Below are positions 37,201-50,380 of a stretch of DNA of 64,000 bases, piece by piece (the first letter of the stretch is position 1; each line of letters opens with the position of its first letter). The notes beneath the pieces are model-generated. The model worked only from the letters and a program-made list of their open reading frames with translations. It ran no database searches and was not told where the DNA came from. The stretch spans positions 857,943 through 921,942 of the forward strand of contig VXAA01003156.1 in NCBI GenBank assembly GCA_013399115.1, given 5' to 3'. Origin of the DNA: Anseranas semipalmata. Lineage: Eukaryota > Chordata > Aves > Anseriformes > Anseranatidae. The position numbers and the translations under genes were made by a program.

Positions 37201-40200
37201 TATTAAACCAAAAGTTGCTATACCTTTTGTTTCTTGTTTTACCTTTGTATCTTAACAGTGTGGGGGAGAAACTCTTCAGATTTACCTACTGGTCTTTGTG
37301 TTGAGTAAATACTTTGTAGGTTGAAAAGGAAAAACTGCAGATCTGTGTGAAGATGAAAACAGAATGCATGCAATGTAAGCGTAGCTCTGTTCTAGCAAAG
37401 AACAGAAGTATTTGGAGGAAATTAGGTACAGAGTTGAATCTGTCTAGCAAAGTGCAGCGGCACTTGCATAAGTTGTTTGCCTCAGAAGCCATCTGCAACT
37501 GCAGTTGTTTACGTGCTTAAAGTTGCGGTAATACATAATTCTGTTTAGTGACACCAATCATGTGCACAGAGTTAAATAGCTGCAGGAGTAAATCCTAGTT
37601 TTGTAGGTTTTGTTTAAACCTGGACCTGCTGGAATCCAAGCTATACATGGGATTCCTTAATAAACATCGTGTGGGGAGACCCAGGTTTTTGTTTTGGCAC
37701 AGGGCTGGCATTCTGTTTGTTTTCATTCTATCGGGGGTGGGAGGAAAGAGGTGCAATAAGATGCTGTCTGTGCATGTCTTCTCTTTTTGGATTGATAGGA
37801 AAAAAATAATACTAGTTTGATTGCCAAACACACTCAATTCCTTTAGTCACAGGCCTCATGTATCATGGGCAGAAGTAATGGCAAATTCCACTTGCTGTCT
37901 GCTGAGCTGCCTCACTCTGACGTGACCCGAGCTGTTTCCTGGTGGTGCAAGTTTGGATAGAAGGGGCTGTCGTGCATGTGTGATGAGCTCCTCTTCGCAA
38001 GGTACTGGGTAGCTAGCCTGGGGGAGACTTGTGTTCACTCCTGGACCAGTTTCAAGATGATGTTTCAGTGGGATGGTTGTCACATGGATGACTCGGAAGA
38101 GAACCGCTCTCTAACTTCTTCATTATGCTGTTTACGCGCTTCTCTTGGCACATCTGTGGAGTGTGTCTGTTGAAGGGTGTCACGCTTCACTGTACAAGCT
38201 TATTAATTAACTCAATGTCTTGATTGTAGACATGAAGCCCCAAATCCCATTGGTTATTTAGAGCAACAGAGCCTGGAGAGGGCTTGCTCTATTATTAAGG
38301 ATTCCCTTTGTCATTTCGGGAGTCTATTGGCAACTGATTACACTGTGGACTTGGTTCACCGGCTGTTTGTGATTTCATGGAGGACTTTAGAAAAATTGTG
38401 CTTCAATTTCTGCATCAATGGAGTGGGAGCAACACTTGCATAGTCACAGCAGTAGGGACTTCTCAGCTTAGAGTTGCTATGAAGTTGAGATGACATATGC
38501 TATAGAAATGCAGCATTTTTCTTTCTCCTGACTGAAATGCAGCATTACCATTCCCCTCACGCTTCTCGCTATGAGAGTGTGCCAGGGCTTTTGTACCGAT
38601 AGCGGTTCTCTTACTGCCTCATAGGGCAAGTTCTTGCTGTTTTTAACAGCATAGTTTCCATTTGTCATGACAGACTGTTTCTAAGCTTTGCTCATAATTT
38701 AGGGCTGGATTATATCACTTTATTTGTTTCTGTAGATGCTTTCATCAGAAACCAAATCCAGATGCAGTGGGTTGGCAGTAGATCAGGTTGAACTACCCAA
38801 GGTTTTGCTGAGACTAAATAAGGCTTAAATATTTTCGTTCTGTTTCCTCTTCACCTTACTTATCATGCTGGCATTGACAGAAGCAAGGCTGCTTTCCTGA
38901 GTGTTGATCACCCTTCTGCATAGTCAGTAAGTGCTGTTAGCAATGTTTAAAATACAAGTGACTTGTTGATGCAAGAGAGAGACAGGGGTTTGAATTGCTA
39001 ACCCTCCTTGTTTTGGCAAACCTATTAAGATGTCAAGTAGCTCGTATGGTGGACAGGATTGTGAGACCTGCAGTAGCACAGTCCTGACATTTGGAGCTGG
39101 CAGCCAGCCCTGAAGGTAAAAGTGCACTCAGTCTGTTCTCACAGTGATTCTCCTAACAGGTCTATATCTGGTAATAGGCTGCTGCTGGCAATTTGCATGG
39201 TAATTCAGACTAATTGCCAACAGTGTTGTCACCTGTCACTAACAATTTGTAATCAAATACTGCCTCTCTGCAACTCTGTAATTACCATGTCTGTTATAAG
39301 ATGTGCTATAACATACCATGTTCAGTAAAGAGCATTGTTTTAACTTTTGCCTTCTGCTTCCTAAAGAGCGTTGGTGGAAGCCAGCTTTCTGCAAGACGTG
39401 GCTACCTCCGGCCTGCAGGAGTCATCCTTTGTTTCCTGTGCACGGGAGCCAGGGGTGAGGGATGGCTTACACCCAGAGGAGGGTGTGTGACAATACTGCT
39501 TTAGGGGCACTGATACCCAAAAAGCCCTCATGGTGAGGCAGTTTGACTTTGTCATTCTTTCAGAATAAAAGCCACAATCTCCAGCCCCTCAAACTTCAGT
39601 CTTGGAGCAATAGAAAGTGCTGTTCTGATTCCCAGCAGTTGAGTCAGTAAAACAGCATGACTTGGCTTCTAGTTATAGAAGAGGTTGGGGAAGGCTGTTG
39701 CTTGCCAAATATGCAAAGCGTTTGTGTGATTTATTTCAGCTAAGATGTGAAATACATCCCACTCAGCCTGGGCTAAGGAGGAACCCTGGGGCTAGCAAAG
39801 TGCAGAGACTTGAATGGCAAATAGAGATTGAAAAAAGCTGTGGACCCTCAAGGAGATGCCTCATCTCCTGCCTGCTGGAGGCCAGCCTCTGGTCATGAGA
39901 GCACAACCTCTGAACTGAACCCCTAGAACAGCTCTTTAATGTGATGCAGTGTAAAGATGAGGTTCATCGTAAGAGGAGAGTTCAGACCTCTCTTGCAGAA
40001 GAGCCCCTGTAGTGTTTTGTTCAAAGGCAGACACTATTGGAACTTCCTGATGCAGTTAGGGCTTGTTGCTACTTTTCTGCTGATAGGGAGATCTCTAATT
40101 TGTGATTCAATTTAGTTATGCATAAGGAAAAGATGTCAACTGTTCTGGTCTTGTTTCCTTAAAGCTTATTAGCAGAAACATCTCAAACATTGCAAGTTAA

Positions 40201-40460
40201 TTAACTGCAGATGCTATTTAGTTACCACTATTAAATCTGTTGTATCATCATCTATATATGGACTTTTATCTTCTGAAAGCTGTAAGTTAGAATTTGTCCT
40301 TTTACTTAGCTTAGGCTTGTTGAATACTTTCCCATCAATTATGCAAATGACAAGGCAAATAAAACAAGCCAGTATACGTCCAAATTTGGTTTACAGAAGT
40401 TACTGGAATAGAATTTCTTAGTGTTTCAGAATTGTCTCCTTCCAGTGACCTCAGCAAGGT
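34261..40460. other. Long non-coding stretch, no gene seen
   Basis: No exon is supportable. A minus frame at 35564-35884 ends near a good minus-strand donor-type motif (CACAG then GTGAGG, at about 35740-35749), but its translation matches nothing I know and no acceptor is evident, so I leave it as chance or an old repeat. A donor-type motif (GCTAAG then GTGAGG) at about 36317 on + has only a weak acceptor. A G-rich stretch lies near 36693-36709. The rest is ordinary. Confidence 0.6.
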
Positions 40461-40668
40461 CACTTTTCTTCACAGTGAGGGTGACGGAGCACTGGAACCA
40501 GGCTACCCAGAGAGGTTGTGGAGTCTCCTTCTCTGGAGACATTCAAAACCCGCCTGGATGAGTTCCTGTGTGACCTGATCTAGGTGTTCCTGCTCCGGCA
40601 GGGGGATTGGACTAGATGATCTTTCAAGGTCCCTTCCAATCCCTAGCGTTCTGCGATTCTGTGATTGA
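40461..40668 (+). repeat. CR1 LINE 3' fragment (5'-truncated)
   Basis: The fragment contains the classic avian CR1 3' landmarks in order: 'tgagggtgacggagcactgg', 'cccagagaggttgtgga', 'ctggagacattcaaaaccc', 'tgacctgatctagg', 'ttggactagatgatctttca' and 'aggtcccttccaatccc', ending in the octamer-like tail 'gttctgcgattctgtgatt'. It is + oriented and 5'-truncated, as almost all CR1 copies are. It is much less decayed than the 27.4 kb fossil, so it is a younger insertion. It cannot encode a functional protein. Confidence 0.96.
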
Positions 40669-41986
40669 GCAAATCAGTCAGTCGTATTTGGAAGATCTCA
40701 TCCTGTACCACTGAGATAATTCACTCTCACATATGCAGTCTAAACTTCATTAAAACATGTTTAGTCACTGACCTCTTCACTGAGCGCATGGAGCGTTCCT
40801 CTTTCCTTGCTCCTGCATGATGATATTCTGATAGCAAAGCAGGAGGGGATTAATTTGTACAAGAAGTTGGGTCCACAAGAAGAATGTATCACTGGTACAC
40901 TGTGACAGAAATATGTATCCTGTGAATGTAAGTTATGGAAAAACTGCACCTTCTGGGCATTGATCACTCTACCTCCCTCTTTCTCGAGAAAGAAACAGCA
41001 GGATCCCAGTGCATGGATGTAACTGCACTGACACAAGCTTGGTAAAATTGGTCATGGATCTTACTTCATATCAGCATCTCAGCAAATTGACTTTCCCTTC
41101 ATCAGCTCCCTCTCTTTTCAAGGGTCCTGGTCTTACTCCTGTTGCGATAAAGATGAAGCTCTTTGTTTCTCTGGTGTGGGGCTCAAGAATTCACTTACGT
41201 ACACATGCCTAAATGTTTTGCTACGATGAAGCCTTAGGGATCTGCAACTATACTTCACCTGGAAATCAATAGATGTTTTGCTATAAAGTATGTAGGTTTG
41301 AGTCCTGAGCATAGAAGGCTTATCATAATTGCATCATCTGCAAACCAAAGAGGTGTGGTAAGTGCTGCCTCAAGGGGGCTGTGCAAAGCTGGGGACCCGG
41401 CTCGGGAATTCTTCTGGTATGGAGGCTACTAGCTTAACAGACAGACTGTTCATACAGTTACTTCCATGGAGTGGGTGTACCTTGGTGGTCAAAGCAGTAC
41501 ATAGTGCTTTGAACTGTTAAAGCACCTCCTTGGACCTGTTTTATTGAGCTCTGGTTGGAAGGAAAACAAAAACAAACAAAAAATGTAGAAGTGTCTGACT
41601 CAATAAAATGTAGGAAAGGAGGAGAAAAAATTTAATAACTAGTGTGAAAGCTTATTCAGCTTCTCTTGGCATGGGACACAGTTGAGAGCTTCTATACCAT
41701 ATGCGAGCCATGGAGAGTTTAGAATGAAATAGTTCTCCTTCTAAGGTCTGAACATGTTTCAGAAGTAAAATATGTTAGCCATGAGCACATGTTACAAATG
41801 AATGTATAACAGTTGAGCAGAGTCACCTTCATTGTTCACAGGCCATGTAGGTTTTAGCAGCTGAGTAACCAAGAACTGAGTCTGTAATGCTGGCTGTCTG
41901 CTGATATCAATCTTTGGAATGGGAATATCTTCCTAACTCATTCCAATCCTGTCATGCTGGAGCAGCCCTGTTTGCTCTGATTACAG
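40669..41986. other. Non-coding stretch, no gene seen
   Basis: No exon or repeat is clearly visible. Short overlapping frames occur on both strands (40761-41036 minus, 41009-41212 plus) without splice support. Confidence 0.65.
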
Positions 41987-42139
41987 GGAAATGTGATGGA
42001 ACAATGCTGGCTGATGCCTGCAAAGAACAGAAGTACAATGCAGTGGAAGTTCCCGAGGTCCTGGCAGTTCAGCTAATGGACATTGCATGTCTTGCGGTTT
42101 GCTAACTAAACAGATGTTCAAACACTTACAAAAAGACAA
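41987..42139 (+). other. Weak exon candidate (153 nt), probably non-coding
   Basis: The segment begins after an acceptor-type site (GTTTGCTCTGATTACAG, ending at 41986) and ends before a strong donor (GACAA then GTAAGTACC). The most open frame ends at a TAA inside the segment (42103-42105), so an internal coding exon in that frame is excluded. It could be a terminal or non-coding exon, or a chance pair. Confidence 0.18.
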
Positions 42140-45100
42140 GTAAGTACCTTGCTCTTTTTAGGACAAAACTAATAATGTTTGAACAACTTGTTGAAAATGT
42201 TTTGGCCAAGCGTCATTATAACTAGCCCAGTTGTGTTATAATAAAGCCAAGCTCCCTATTATCTGAATGGATGGAAGGGGAAAAAAAGTATTTCTCATCG
42301 CATTATGGGCTAGATGTGAAGAGTTGAGTTACAGGTCTTCTGAAACATAGGCCGCTTTTACTTTGAAGTCATATGCAAAAGGTCTGTCAGACCCTGCTAT
42401 TCAGATAAAATTGTCTGCTTGGGCCAAAGCATTCTCCACTTTTGAATGTGTGGCCGGGCTCTGCTTATCAGCCCCTTGGCTAGGTCAAGCGAGCTGCTTA
42501 TGTGGGGAGTGTTTGCTAAATTCCCTGCCTTTGTTAAAGGGAGTGTAGGATAATGGGTGGATGAAGAGGATGAGAAGAGAATTTATCCTTTTTCTGTTAG
42601 TATACTTGTTTCTGCACAGCACTGATGTGGTCTAGCTTGTGAAGTTCCATGAAGTCCAAATAGTCATTGAGTATGAAGAAGGGGAAGAAGGTCTGCACAA
42701 GCTCTGGCATAGGGTTAACAGAGAATTCATCTAACCAAGATGTGGTCTCATAAATGGCAGCACTGTCTCAGACAGAAAATGTTGACTTGGATTAAATGTA
42801 TAAACATTTGCAAAGACATCAGTAGGAGAAGTAGAATTTTACTCAGCACTGAATAAGCAACAAGCTGAGTTTGATCTGAGTGTTCAATGTCAGAAAAGTT
42901 AGACTTGCATGTACTTCTCAGATTTTAACACATTTTCTTGTTTTAAAAATGGAACAATGTCACCTCAGAACCATTTTGCAAATCACAGGAGTACTGGATA
43001 ACTTTCTCTTAGCCCTGCAACGGTATCCTTCCTCCCTTTTGAAATTCTGTGACCATATTTGACTGTTTTGTCTGAGCTATCCTAGACATCTCTGTTGCTC
43101 TTGTCAAGCACATGGTTTAGTCGTCTCTTGGCTCCAATTTGTAATCTGGCATATCTTTTGTCTCTGACTTTTTTTTAATGATAAGTATGAAAAGTTTATA
43201 GTTCATTTGAGTATTTGTGAGGTGCCCTCATCTCTCTAATATTTAATGACCATATTAGGGAAGCTCTGAAAGCCCAGAAAATCTAGTTTATAGAATTAGT
43301 TCTGAAAGTTTAGCATGCTTGGAGAATTTGAAAAACAACTTGACTTAACGGCTTGCGTCTGATACAAAGCTGTAAACAAGAGGAGAGTAATCAAAGCTTG
43401 GCTGATTCACCAACATGAAGATTTCAGTATCTCATGGGAAATACAAGAAACATCCAGTTGTTTAGGTTCATGGGTAGCATCTATTCTGATAAGTGACCTC
43501 TTGGAGTAGGTACAAAGAAAAGTACATCATGCTGTTGTACTACTCTTTCACCATCCCAAGTGACACCCCTGAAATGTTGGGGACCAACGTAGTGGTGTAG
43601 AATGAGAAAACATTTGTGTTGTGGTTATAGGTTTCTTGTAGATAGAGGAAGTTCTGTGAGGTGTTCTGCACAACCTGAGCAGGTGTGCTCTATTCTTAAC
43701 TGGATTATAGTGGTATCTCCCTTCCCGTGGGATATTTACTTATGAAATGTATCTGCCTCTGCATTTTGACAGAATCCTAATGCGTAGAAGAACCTTCAGT
43801 GGACTAACAAGGTTGTCATGGTTAATCCATTATGATATGGATAAAAATCCACTGGATTTTTAAAAGTATACCAGGATTTTCTATGCCATTTTTATTTTTG
43901 TTTTCTTCTGAGCCTTCGATATGTTCTTCAAGCTTATTTTTCTGTAGCCACAAAGAAGGCTGAGGTTGTTACATATTCATGTGGTTCTTCTTAAAACTAG
44001 AAATTAAGAAGGCAAGCACAAGAAAAAAAAGAAATAACCCCGTAAGAATGGCTATATCTGCTCTGCAAGGTGATGGTGCTGTTACTGTGCTCCTCTGCAG
44101 TAGAAGTACAATGCTGACTTTTGCAGAAAGTGCAGGTAGTTGTCAGCTCTGGAGGATGGTGCTGACAGCTTGGGCCTTCAAAGGTGATAAATAGGGTCCC
44201 TAAAGGGAAGCAAGTCTTTAGGAATGTGAGAAATAAACACTGCCTAGGCCTCATGTATATTTACATTAGAAATACCTATATGAACACTTAATTGATCTCA
44301 CCTGGGGACCTGGAGCTGCCTGTCTTGTAGCCGGAGCACAGTGCTAACATAGCTATGTAGCAGCTAGCTCTGGGCTTGTTCGTGCCTCTGCGTAGCCCTG
44401 CATTGTGTTGAATACACATTCACAGAACACTTTTTTATTTAGTTGAAATCTAATATTCCTGGTAACTTCATGAGCTGCAGCAGCTCAGATTTTACAGAAA
44501 AACGCAGCTATCATAGGAATTGCAGCCCAAACACAACAGTTGGCATGACTGGGCCTTCTGTATTCAATTCACATCTGACTTGCAGCTTCTTACCCTCCTT
44601 TGACCTCACAGGGAGGAAAACCCTCCTGGGAGAAGGGTACAATTTCTGTTTTGTGCCCACGGCGGTGTAAATTGTGAAAGGAGTTGGACCCAAGGGGAGC
44701 TACTGCTTAGACTCTTATGCCGTCTTTTCATAGAGCTTGATATGCTCTTCTCGTGTTTCTCGAGTCACAGCTAAGCAAGGCGTGTCCTCCTGGCATCAGA
44801 AGAAAAGGACAGAACTTCCTGCCATACATTCATGGAAGACAGATGGGAAAACAATGTCTTCTGTTAAATTTAACTCTCCCTTTTCTTGAGCTTTTGCAGT
44901 TATTGGATATGTTAGGCCTCAGTGCCAAGAGACTGAAGAAAACCTCTGATTTTGTACAGGTTTGCTCTTATTTTTATTGATGTCTGGCAGCTGGCAGGAT
45001 GCAGCAGCAATCTGAGGCACTTTCTGCTCCGTGCCTATGCATGGGGGAACGATGGAGCCCAGCTGGGAGTTCCTAAACCCAGCACAGCCAGGAACACCAG

Positions 45101-48100
45101 CATCATCCTGCCCCCAGAGTGCTTGTGCAACCATCAAAGGGAAGCAGTGGCTTCTGAGAAATGGCACCAAGTATTTCAACAATCATTCTACTTGGCAGCA
45201 TTTCAGCTTCTTATTTTGATACTCCCCTCCCTTGTCCTTTGATACTGTAGGTCTTTGCATTAAAATAGGATCTGTTTCCCAAGAGAGAATGCCCAGAGCA
45301 CGCTGTGAAGTCATGTGCTTTAACTGTGTCATACTGACACTTCAAATATTCTTGAATCATCATGTGGGCTACCCCCCGCCCCAAATGAAGGGATTTCACT
45401 TAAAGAATCACAAGGGTTTTTTGTTTGTCATGAAAGAATATACGTTAGAATAACTTTTATTTGCCTCATGGTTTCTGATCAATTCTGGTTCAAGTTTTTC
45501 CCTCACCATGTCAGTAACTCACTGTGTTTGTTGTGGGGAGCTGTTTTTTCTATTTATTTTAGTTGAAAGCTGAGATTCTCATGCAATCATCTCTTTCCAT
45601 CAGGTGAGGCTTTGTGAAAACATCACACGTTGTAAGATCTGACAACACCATACTAGATGTGCAGTGCCCAAGGGTGTATCAAACTGGGAGATGACACTTT
45701 GTGCTGTGCCCATTTGTAACTGGGAGATTTTATAAGGTTTAGAGGAGATCTAAACTGCTTATGGACAATTCTGGACAGGTTCAAGCTTAAAGAATCCCCC
45801 AGGAGATTCTTTATTTAAAGACTGAATGTCAGAGCTATGCGAGAAGACTTCAGTATTTTTTGCAATGATATTTTGGAACTATTTCAATTATTAGAACAGG
45901 GGAAGTTAAAAATCTGGACTGGTCTTTTAGCACCAGGGCTTTGCTGACAACAGGATGTTTTTTAAAGCCACTTCCCAAGAAATGAGTCTGTCAAAGTCTG
46001 TGCGCTTTGTGGGGGTCTGAGTATGAAGACCAAAGATGGAGTTTTTGGTCTTCATCTTCATTCGTAGCAGTGGACTGAGTCATAGCTGGGGCAGGTTCTA
46101 GGGGGAGAAAGACTGTTGATCTAAAGTAAGCAACTTGCTGCAGTGCTTGTTAGCTTTCCAGCTCGCTGGAGGAGTAGAAGTAGCAGTTGCTGTACCAGAC
46201 AGAGCTGCAGGCTTTCTCCTTGGCATTGGCACAACCCAAAATTTTTGAGGAGAACTTGAATCAGTGCTCCCCCAGAGTCTGAGCACCTATCTCACACGAG
46301 ACCATTTAAAGGCCAAAGGGGATTTTTCCATCCTTTTTATTTCTGACTATGGCTTGGAAATGCAAACTTTGCCTGAAGGTGCAAGTACAGGACTGCAAAT
46401 TGCATAGAGAGCAATGTCTGTGGGCTGATTATTTGTGTAACTCTTCATGTAGCTCTCCCAGCTGTGGGTATTATTTATGCTAATAAAATTGTTTAATCCT
46501 TTTTGAAAGCCAGTGCAACTATAGTATTCCCTCCTTGCCCTGTGGTAATAAATTCCTCAGAATGATTTTATGCTGCTTTATTATTATTTTTATAAAAGAA
46601 TATCTGCCCTTTTATAGCATGAAACAGGATAAATCAGCACGTCCCAGTCTTCACAATTATTCATTCATTGCTTTGCTTGTAGCCTGAAATCAATCAGCTT
46701 TTCTTCTTTGCTTCTATCTCTTCCAGCTAAATATTCCTCTAATCTTTCCTTATAACCTCAATGTATGTTTGCTGCTTTTGGTCTCTTTGAGCATTAATTT
46801 GACTCAGCTGCCTAATCTTTCAAAGTTCCTTGGTATTATTTAATTATACACTGGTTAGTGAGTCAGGTTTTCTGGGTGGCTGCTCCGAGAGTCTGCCTGG
46901 TCCTGCTGCTCTCACCTGGAGCACCGCAAATCCCAGCCCAGGCAGTGATGTGTCCCCAGGTGTTCAACAGCTTCAATGTACCTGCTTCAGCCTTCGCTGT
47001 GGCGAGCCTAATTTTCCATTTCTCACTTTCTGTGCTTGAAACAAGCAGGAATCATCTTAAAACGTGTTTGTGGTGCAGCAGGGAGCTCCATGGTCCAGCA
47101 GCAATCGTAGCATCCTTGAAACTACTTCCTGCGTTTCCCCCTTCGGTATCTTGTAGCAGTACCCTGCAGTATGTAGTAGCTGTAACCCTGCGTGCTCTGG
47201 CCAAGCACCGATCCTCTGAGAGCTGCTCTTCAGTCTGTTTTTAGACTCCTTGAAAGGCCGCCTCAGCTGGAGGTGTTTCTTGGTGAGTTTTCACCTGTTC
47301 TAAGGATGCCTCGCTATTAGTGTAACTGCAATCGTACCTGGTGTAACTTTGCCAGCTACTTTGTCACTTGCTGTGTTCAAGCATAAGATGTAGAGTTGGC
47401 AGGCAGCCTCCTGAGAATTTTTCTCGTAGTCATTACAAACAATTTTCTTCTGTTCTATATAAAAACATCAGAAAAACATGAAGTTTAAAGAAATACAAAA
47501 TGTGAATTTGTTCTTTAGAACAGGAAGCATTTTTCATTTCATGTGGTCCCGATCTGGACCCTTAGCATTTATTCTTTGTTTAGTCAGGATCAGATCATGT
47601 TTTTCAGGGTCTGAACCTAATTTCTCAATTAGGAGAGCAACAAATAGAAAAAATAATCCTATTTATTAAGTCTCAGTGCGAAAAATAGGCTATATAGGTA
47701 TATGTACAGAGGTATGTAAAGGTGTGTAAGCACATGCACAGATGGGATGGAAGCGAGGAATGAGACTTGCTGCCGTAAGACATAGTTGCAGTTCATTACA
47801 ACGTGGAATTTGCGTACAGAGGAAGCAGAGGGGCATTTCCCATCAGTTACGCAGCTCATGGATGGAATATTTGTACCAGCTTTTCTAGCCGGTAGTGACC
47901 CCATGCAGTGCACTGTTCCTTTTCTCATTTCTATCTGTTCATCATTTCAGTTTCTCAGATTTTTCTCTGGAAGCCTGCTATTGATTTTTGAGATGCATCC
48001 TCAATTTGCTGTATATTTTATACAGTGACCTCATACTGCCAGAAAAAAATGATTTCAGGACACCTTCAGTTTACGCTTAAATAAAAGGAGGATGTTTCCA

Positions 48101-48949
48101 GATCATTGCAGTCTATTTGTAACCCTCTGGGAATACTTGAGCTGAAAGAGAATCGCCAGCACCTTAGTGGCTATTGACTTCCATGGAGTAGCTCCTTCTA
48201 TTCATGGAAGAATTCAGCCACTTTACACCAAAATATAGAGAGCAAAGGGGATGATCATCTTTCTCTTGGTATATGCACAGCAGCACCAAATCATAACAGT
48301 TGTGTCTGTCTAGCATGTTGTGATTTCATTTGTAGGCAATTAGATCCGACAGATTCTGCTCTGGCAACAGTACATCTGCCTGACATGCCCCATTGCTCCT
48401 GCAATCCGCAGCAGAGCCCTTCCTATGCCATTCCACTGCTGTATTCCTCATTTCCATCTGTTTATCATTCCATAGTTTCTTGAATCGTGGGGAGACTGCT
48501 ATTGCTTTTGAGAAGTGTCATAAGCTTGCTGCGAGCATTTTCTTGCGTTGAATAGCCCCCTCTGCCAGGCCGTGCAGTTGGAAGGTACGGGAAGGGGAAC
48601 TGACAACTTATTCCAGCTGTTCTGCTGAAGCAAATGCCAGTGGCTCTCCTGCGTGTCTCCCTGCTCCCGGTCTGCATTGATTTTCTGTTATTCTTGGCAG
48701 AAATGCTGAGGCCCATTATTACAGCCACTTAAAATTAAGGGGGCCTCTTCTCTTGAAGTGTTAGAATAAGAGAGGTTTTGCCATTACGAGGATAAGGAAA
48801 ATAAGTGCTTGTACTTTAAAAGACTATTGATATAAAATCTAAGGCCAAGAAACTTATTCCCGTTCTGAATCTTGTATGCTTCATCCCTTCTGTGTTCATT
48901 GGGATAAAATTCATTACCACAGTTGTTAGCTATGAAAAATTATACTCAC
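42140..48949. other. Long non-coding stretch, no gene seen
   Basis: No supportable gene. The longest open frame, 46858-47244 (+, 128 codons), is Ser/Val/Leu-rich, matches nothing I know and has no splice support. Strong donor-type motifs occur on the minus strand at about 44304-44309 (CCCCAG then GTGAGA) and 46915-46920 (CTCCAG then GTGAGA), and on + at 45605 (CATCAG then GTGAGG), none with a convincing partner acceptor. No marked repeats are visible. Confidence 0.6.
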
Positions 48950-49370
48950 CGTGGAGTTAACTCACGTGGCTGGATTTAAAGTCCCAGCTTTATTTACAGA
49001 CACTTAACGTTTCTCTCAAGCGGTAACAAAGATCTCGTACCCGCGGGCTTTAAGTGATTTGCAGGGAGGTCAGGTAGAAATAGGAACACAGCCTTGCTCT
49101 CGCAGTGTTGTGGAGATGCAAAGGGAGGGTGTGAGAGCAAAAGGCCCCTGCTTTCCCTGGGACCGCCGGGGGCTGGCCGCGGCGGAGTGCGGGTGCAGCG
49201 AGCGGTGCTGCAGCCCCGAGAGCTCCGGGCTCTCGCACCCCAGGGCTGTGGCTGCTGCCCCCTCCCCAGGTGGGAATACCTCTCTCTTCCTTACGGCTGA
49301 TGTTCCTGTGTGCCCCGCACGGACGTGGGTGGGGAATCGCGGTCTGACCGCAGCTTTCGTCCTTGGCACA
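48950..49370 (-). other. Candidate minus-strand first exon from the CpG island
   Basis: On the minus strand, sequence leaving the CpG island reaches a strong donor (CTCCACG then GTGAGTATA), with the exon's last base at 48950. A CpG-island start followed by a nearby good donor is the usual layout of a vertebrate first exon, coding or non-coding. The start is unknown and no initiation codon can be chosen. The exon would contain an AATAAA motif near 48992-48998, which argues against efficient transcription through it or may simply be chance. Confidence 0.22.
49025..49370. promoter_or_regulatory. Small CpG island (possible promoter)
   Basis: About two dozen CpG dinucleotides lie within roughly 350 bases, densest at 49160-49235 (for example GGGACCGCCGGGGGC and GGCCGCGGCGGAGTGCGGG), in a window where CpG is otherwise rare. 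CpG islands of this kind often mark vertebrate promoters, and they can be bidirectional. Donor-type sites face away on both strands: minus at 48948-48949 and plus at 49270-49271 (CCCCAG then GTGGGA). The long open frames here on both strands (up to 201 codons minus and 181 plus) are best explained by the low stop density of GC-rich sequence. Confidence 0.5.
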
Positions 49371-50380
49371 CTGCCTTTTGTGAGTGGTATTGCGTGTGGT
49401 GAGGAAGGCGTTCGCTGCCTTCTTTCTCTTCCCCCTTTCCTGCTGCCCCCCCTGCGCCCAGGCAATTTTACAGATCTTGACTTTTTTGAACCAAGAGTGC
49501 TGAGCTTGACCTCTGTGAGATTTTGTTGCACTTTTTTTTTTTTTTTTTTTCTTCCCCACGCTCCCTGGAATGAAGGGCTATTGTGTCCTCCTAGAGAACT
49601 GTGATCAGTGCTGTGCCCAGAGGCCAAGTCACTATGTGTTTGACCCCTTGCCTTGGTCACTGACCTGCATTTCATTCAAACACATGGGTAAATAGTGGCA
49701 CTTCTTATGTCTTTAAGATTTATGTAACAGATGGGGGAAGATTAGAACTGGAGGTATCTCCTACTATTTTGCAGCCTGGGCTGCCTGCCAGTTTTACTTC
49801 TTGAGGAGCAACTGTTTAGTTTGGTGAGTATGCAGAGAGTGACTCATGCTTTAGTACGTGCAACGAGTGGTGATTTACACGAGGATGCACTGAGGCTCTG
49901 CTTGAGCTGACTGAACTTGGGACACTTTAATCTCGCATGTGGAAAGAGGAAATGAGTTAATCTGCAGTTAAATATAGAGGTGCTGAAAGAGGTGGGTGTA
50001 GGAGGGGGTGATTCTAATCTCATATGGGTTGGGGTCAGGCAGGAGTAACCTCTGTATCTGGATGGTATTACTCTGCAGTAAGTCATGCATCGCCTCTGTG
50101 GAGCTGACAATATTAGCTAATGGAAAACGGAGACAAAGTGAGAATGCGCCCTGAGCTCTGGCATCGCTGCGATACTGTTCTTTCAGTCCCATCTCTACAT
50201 GGTGCTGACACTTCTTCTCTTTCAAGAGGTAACCATTGAATTACAGGGGTAGGCAACTGCACGTCGCTAAAATGATATCTTGAGGACTAAATTTGAGAAG
50301 TGGATTAGTGCTGATACACAGCCTTGGTTCTCTGTGACCATCGTGAAGATGTACCGTGACTTTGTTTCTTTATTTTGCAG
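49371..50380. other. Non-coding stretch downstream of the CpG island
   Basis: It contains a T-run of about 19 at 49532-49550. Open frames that cross it owe part of their length to the homopolymer (Phe or Lys runs). No exon is otherwise visible before 50381. Confidence 0.6.
49532..49550 (+). repeat. T-run of about 19
   Basis: This homopolymer T tract is followed by CTTCCCC. It is low complexity and has no associated element. Confidence 0.88.

Noticed and set aside
46858..47244. Plus-strand open frame of 128 codons with hydrophobic stretches
   Set aside because: The hydrophobic runs come from T-rich sequence. It has no start context, no splice sites and no family match.
49059..49675. Long overlapping open frames on both strands (181 codons plus, 201 and 169 codons minus) over the CpG island
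   Set aside because: GC-rich sequence has few stops, all three frames cross the 49532-49550 T-run, and the translations look random. They are better explained by composition than by coding.
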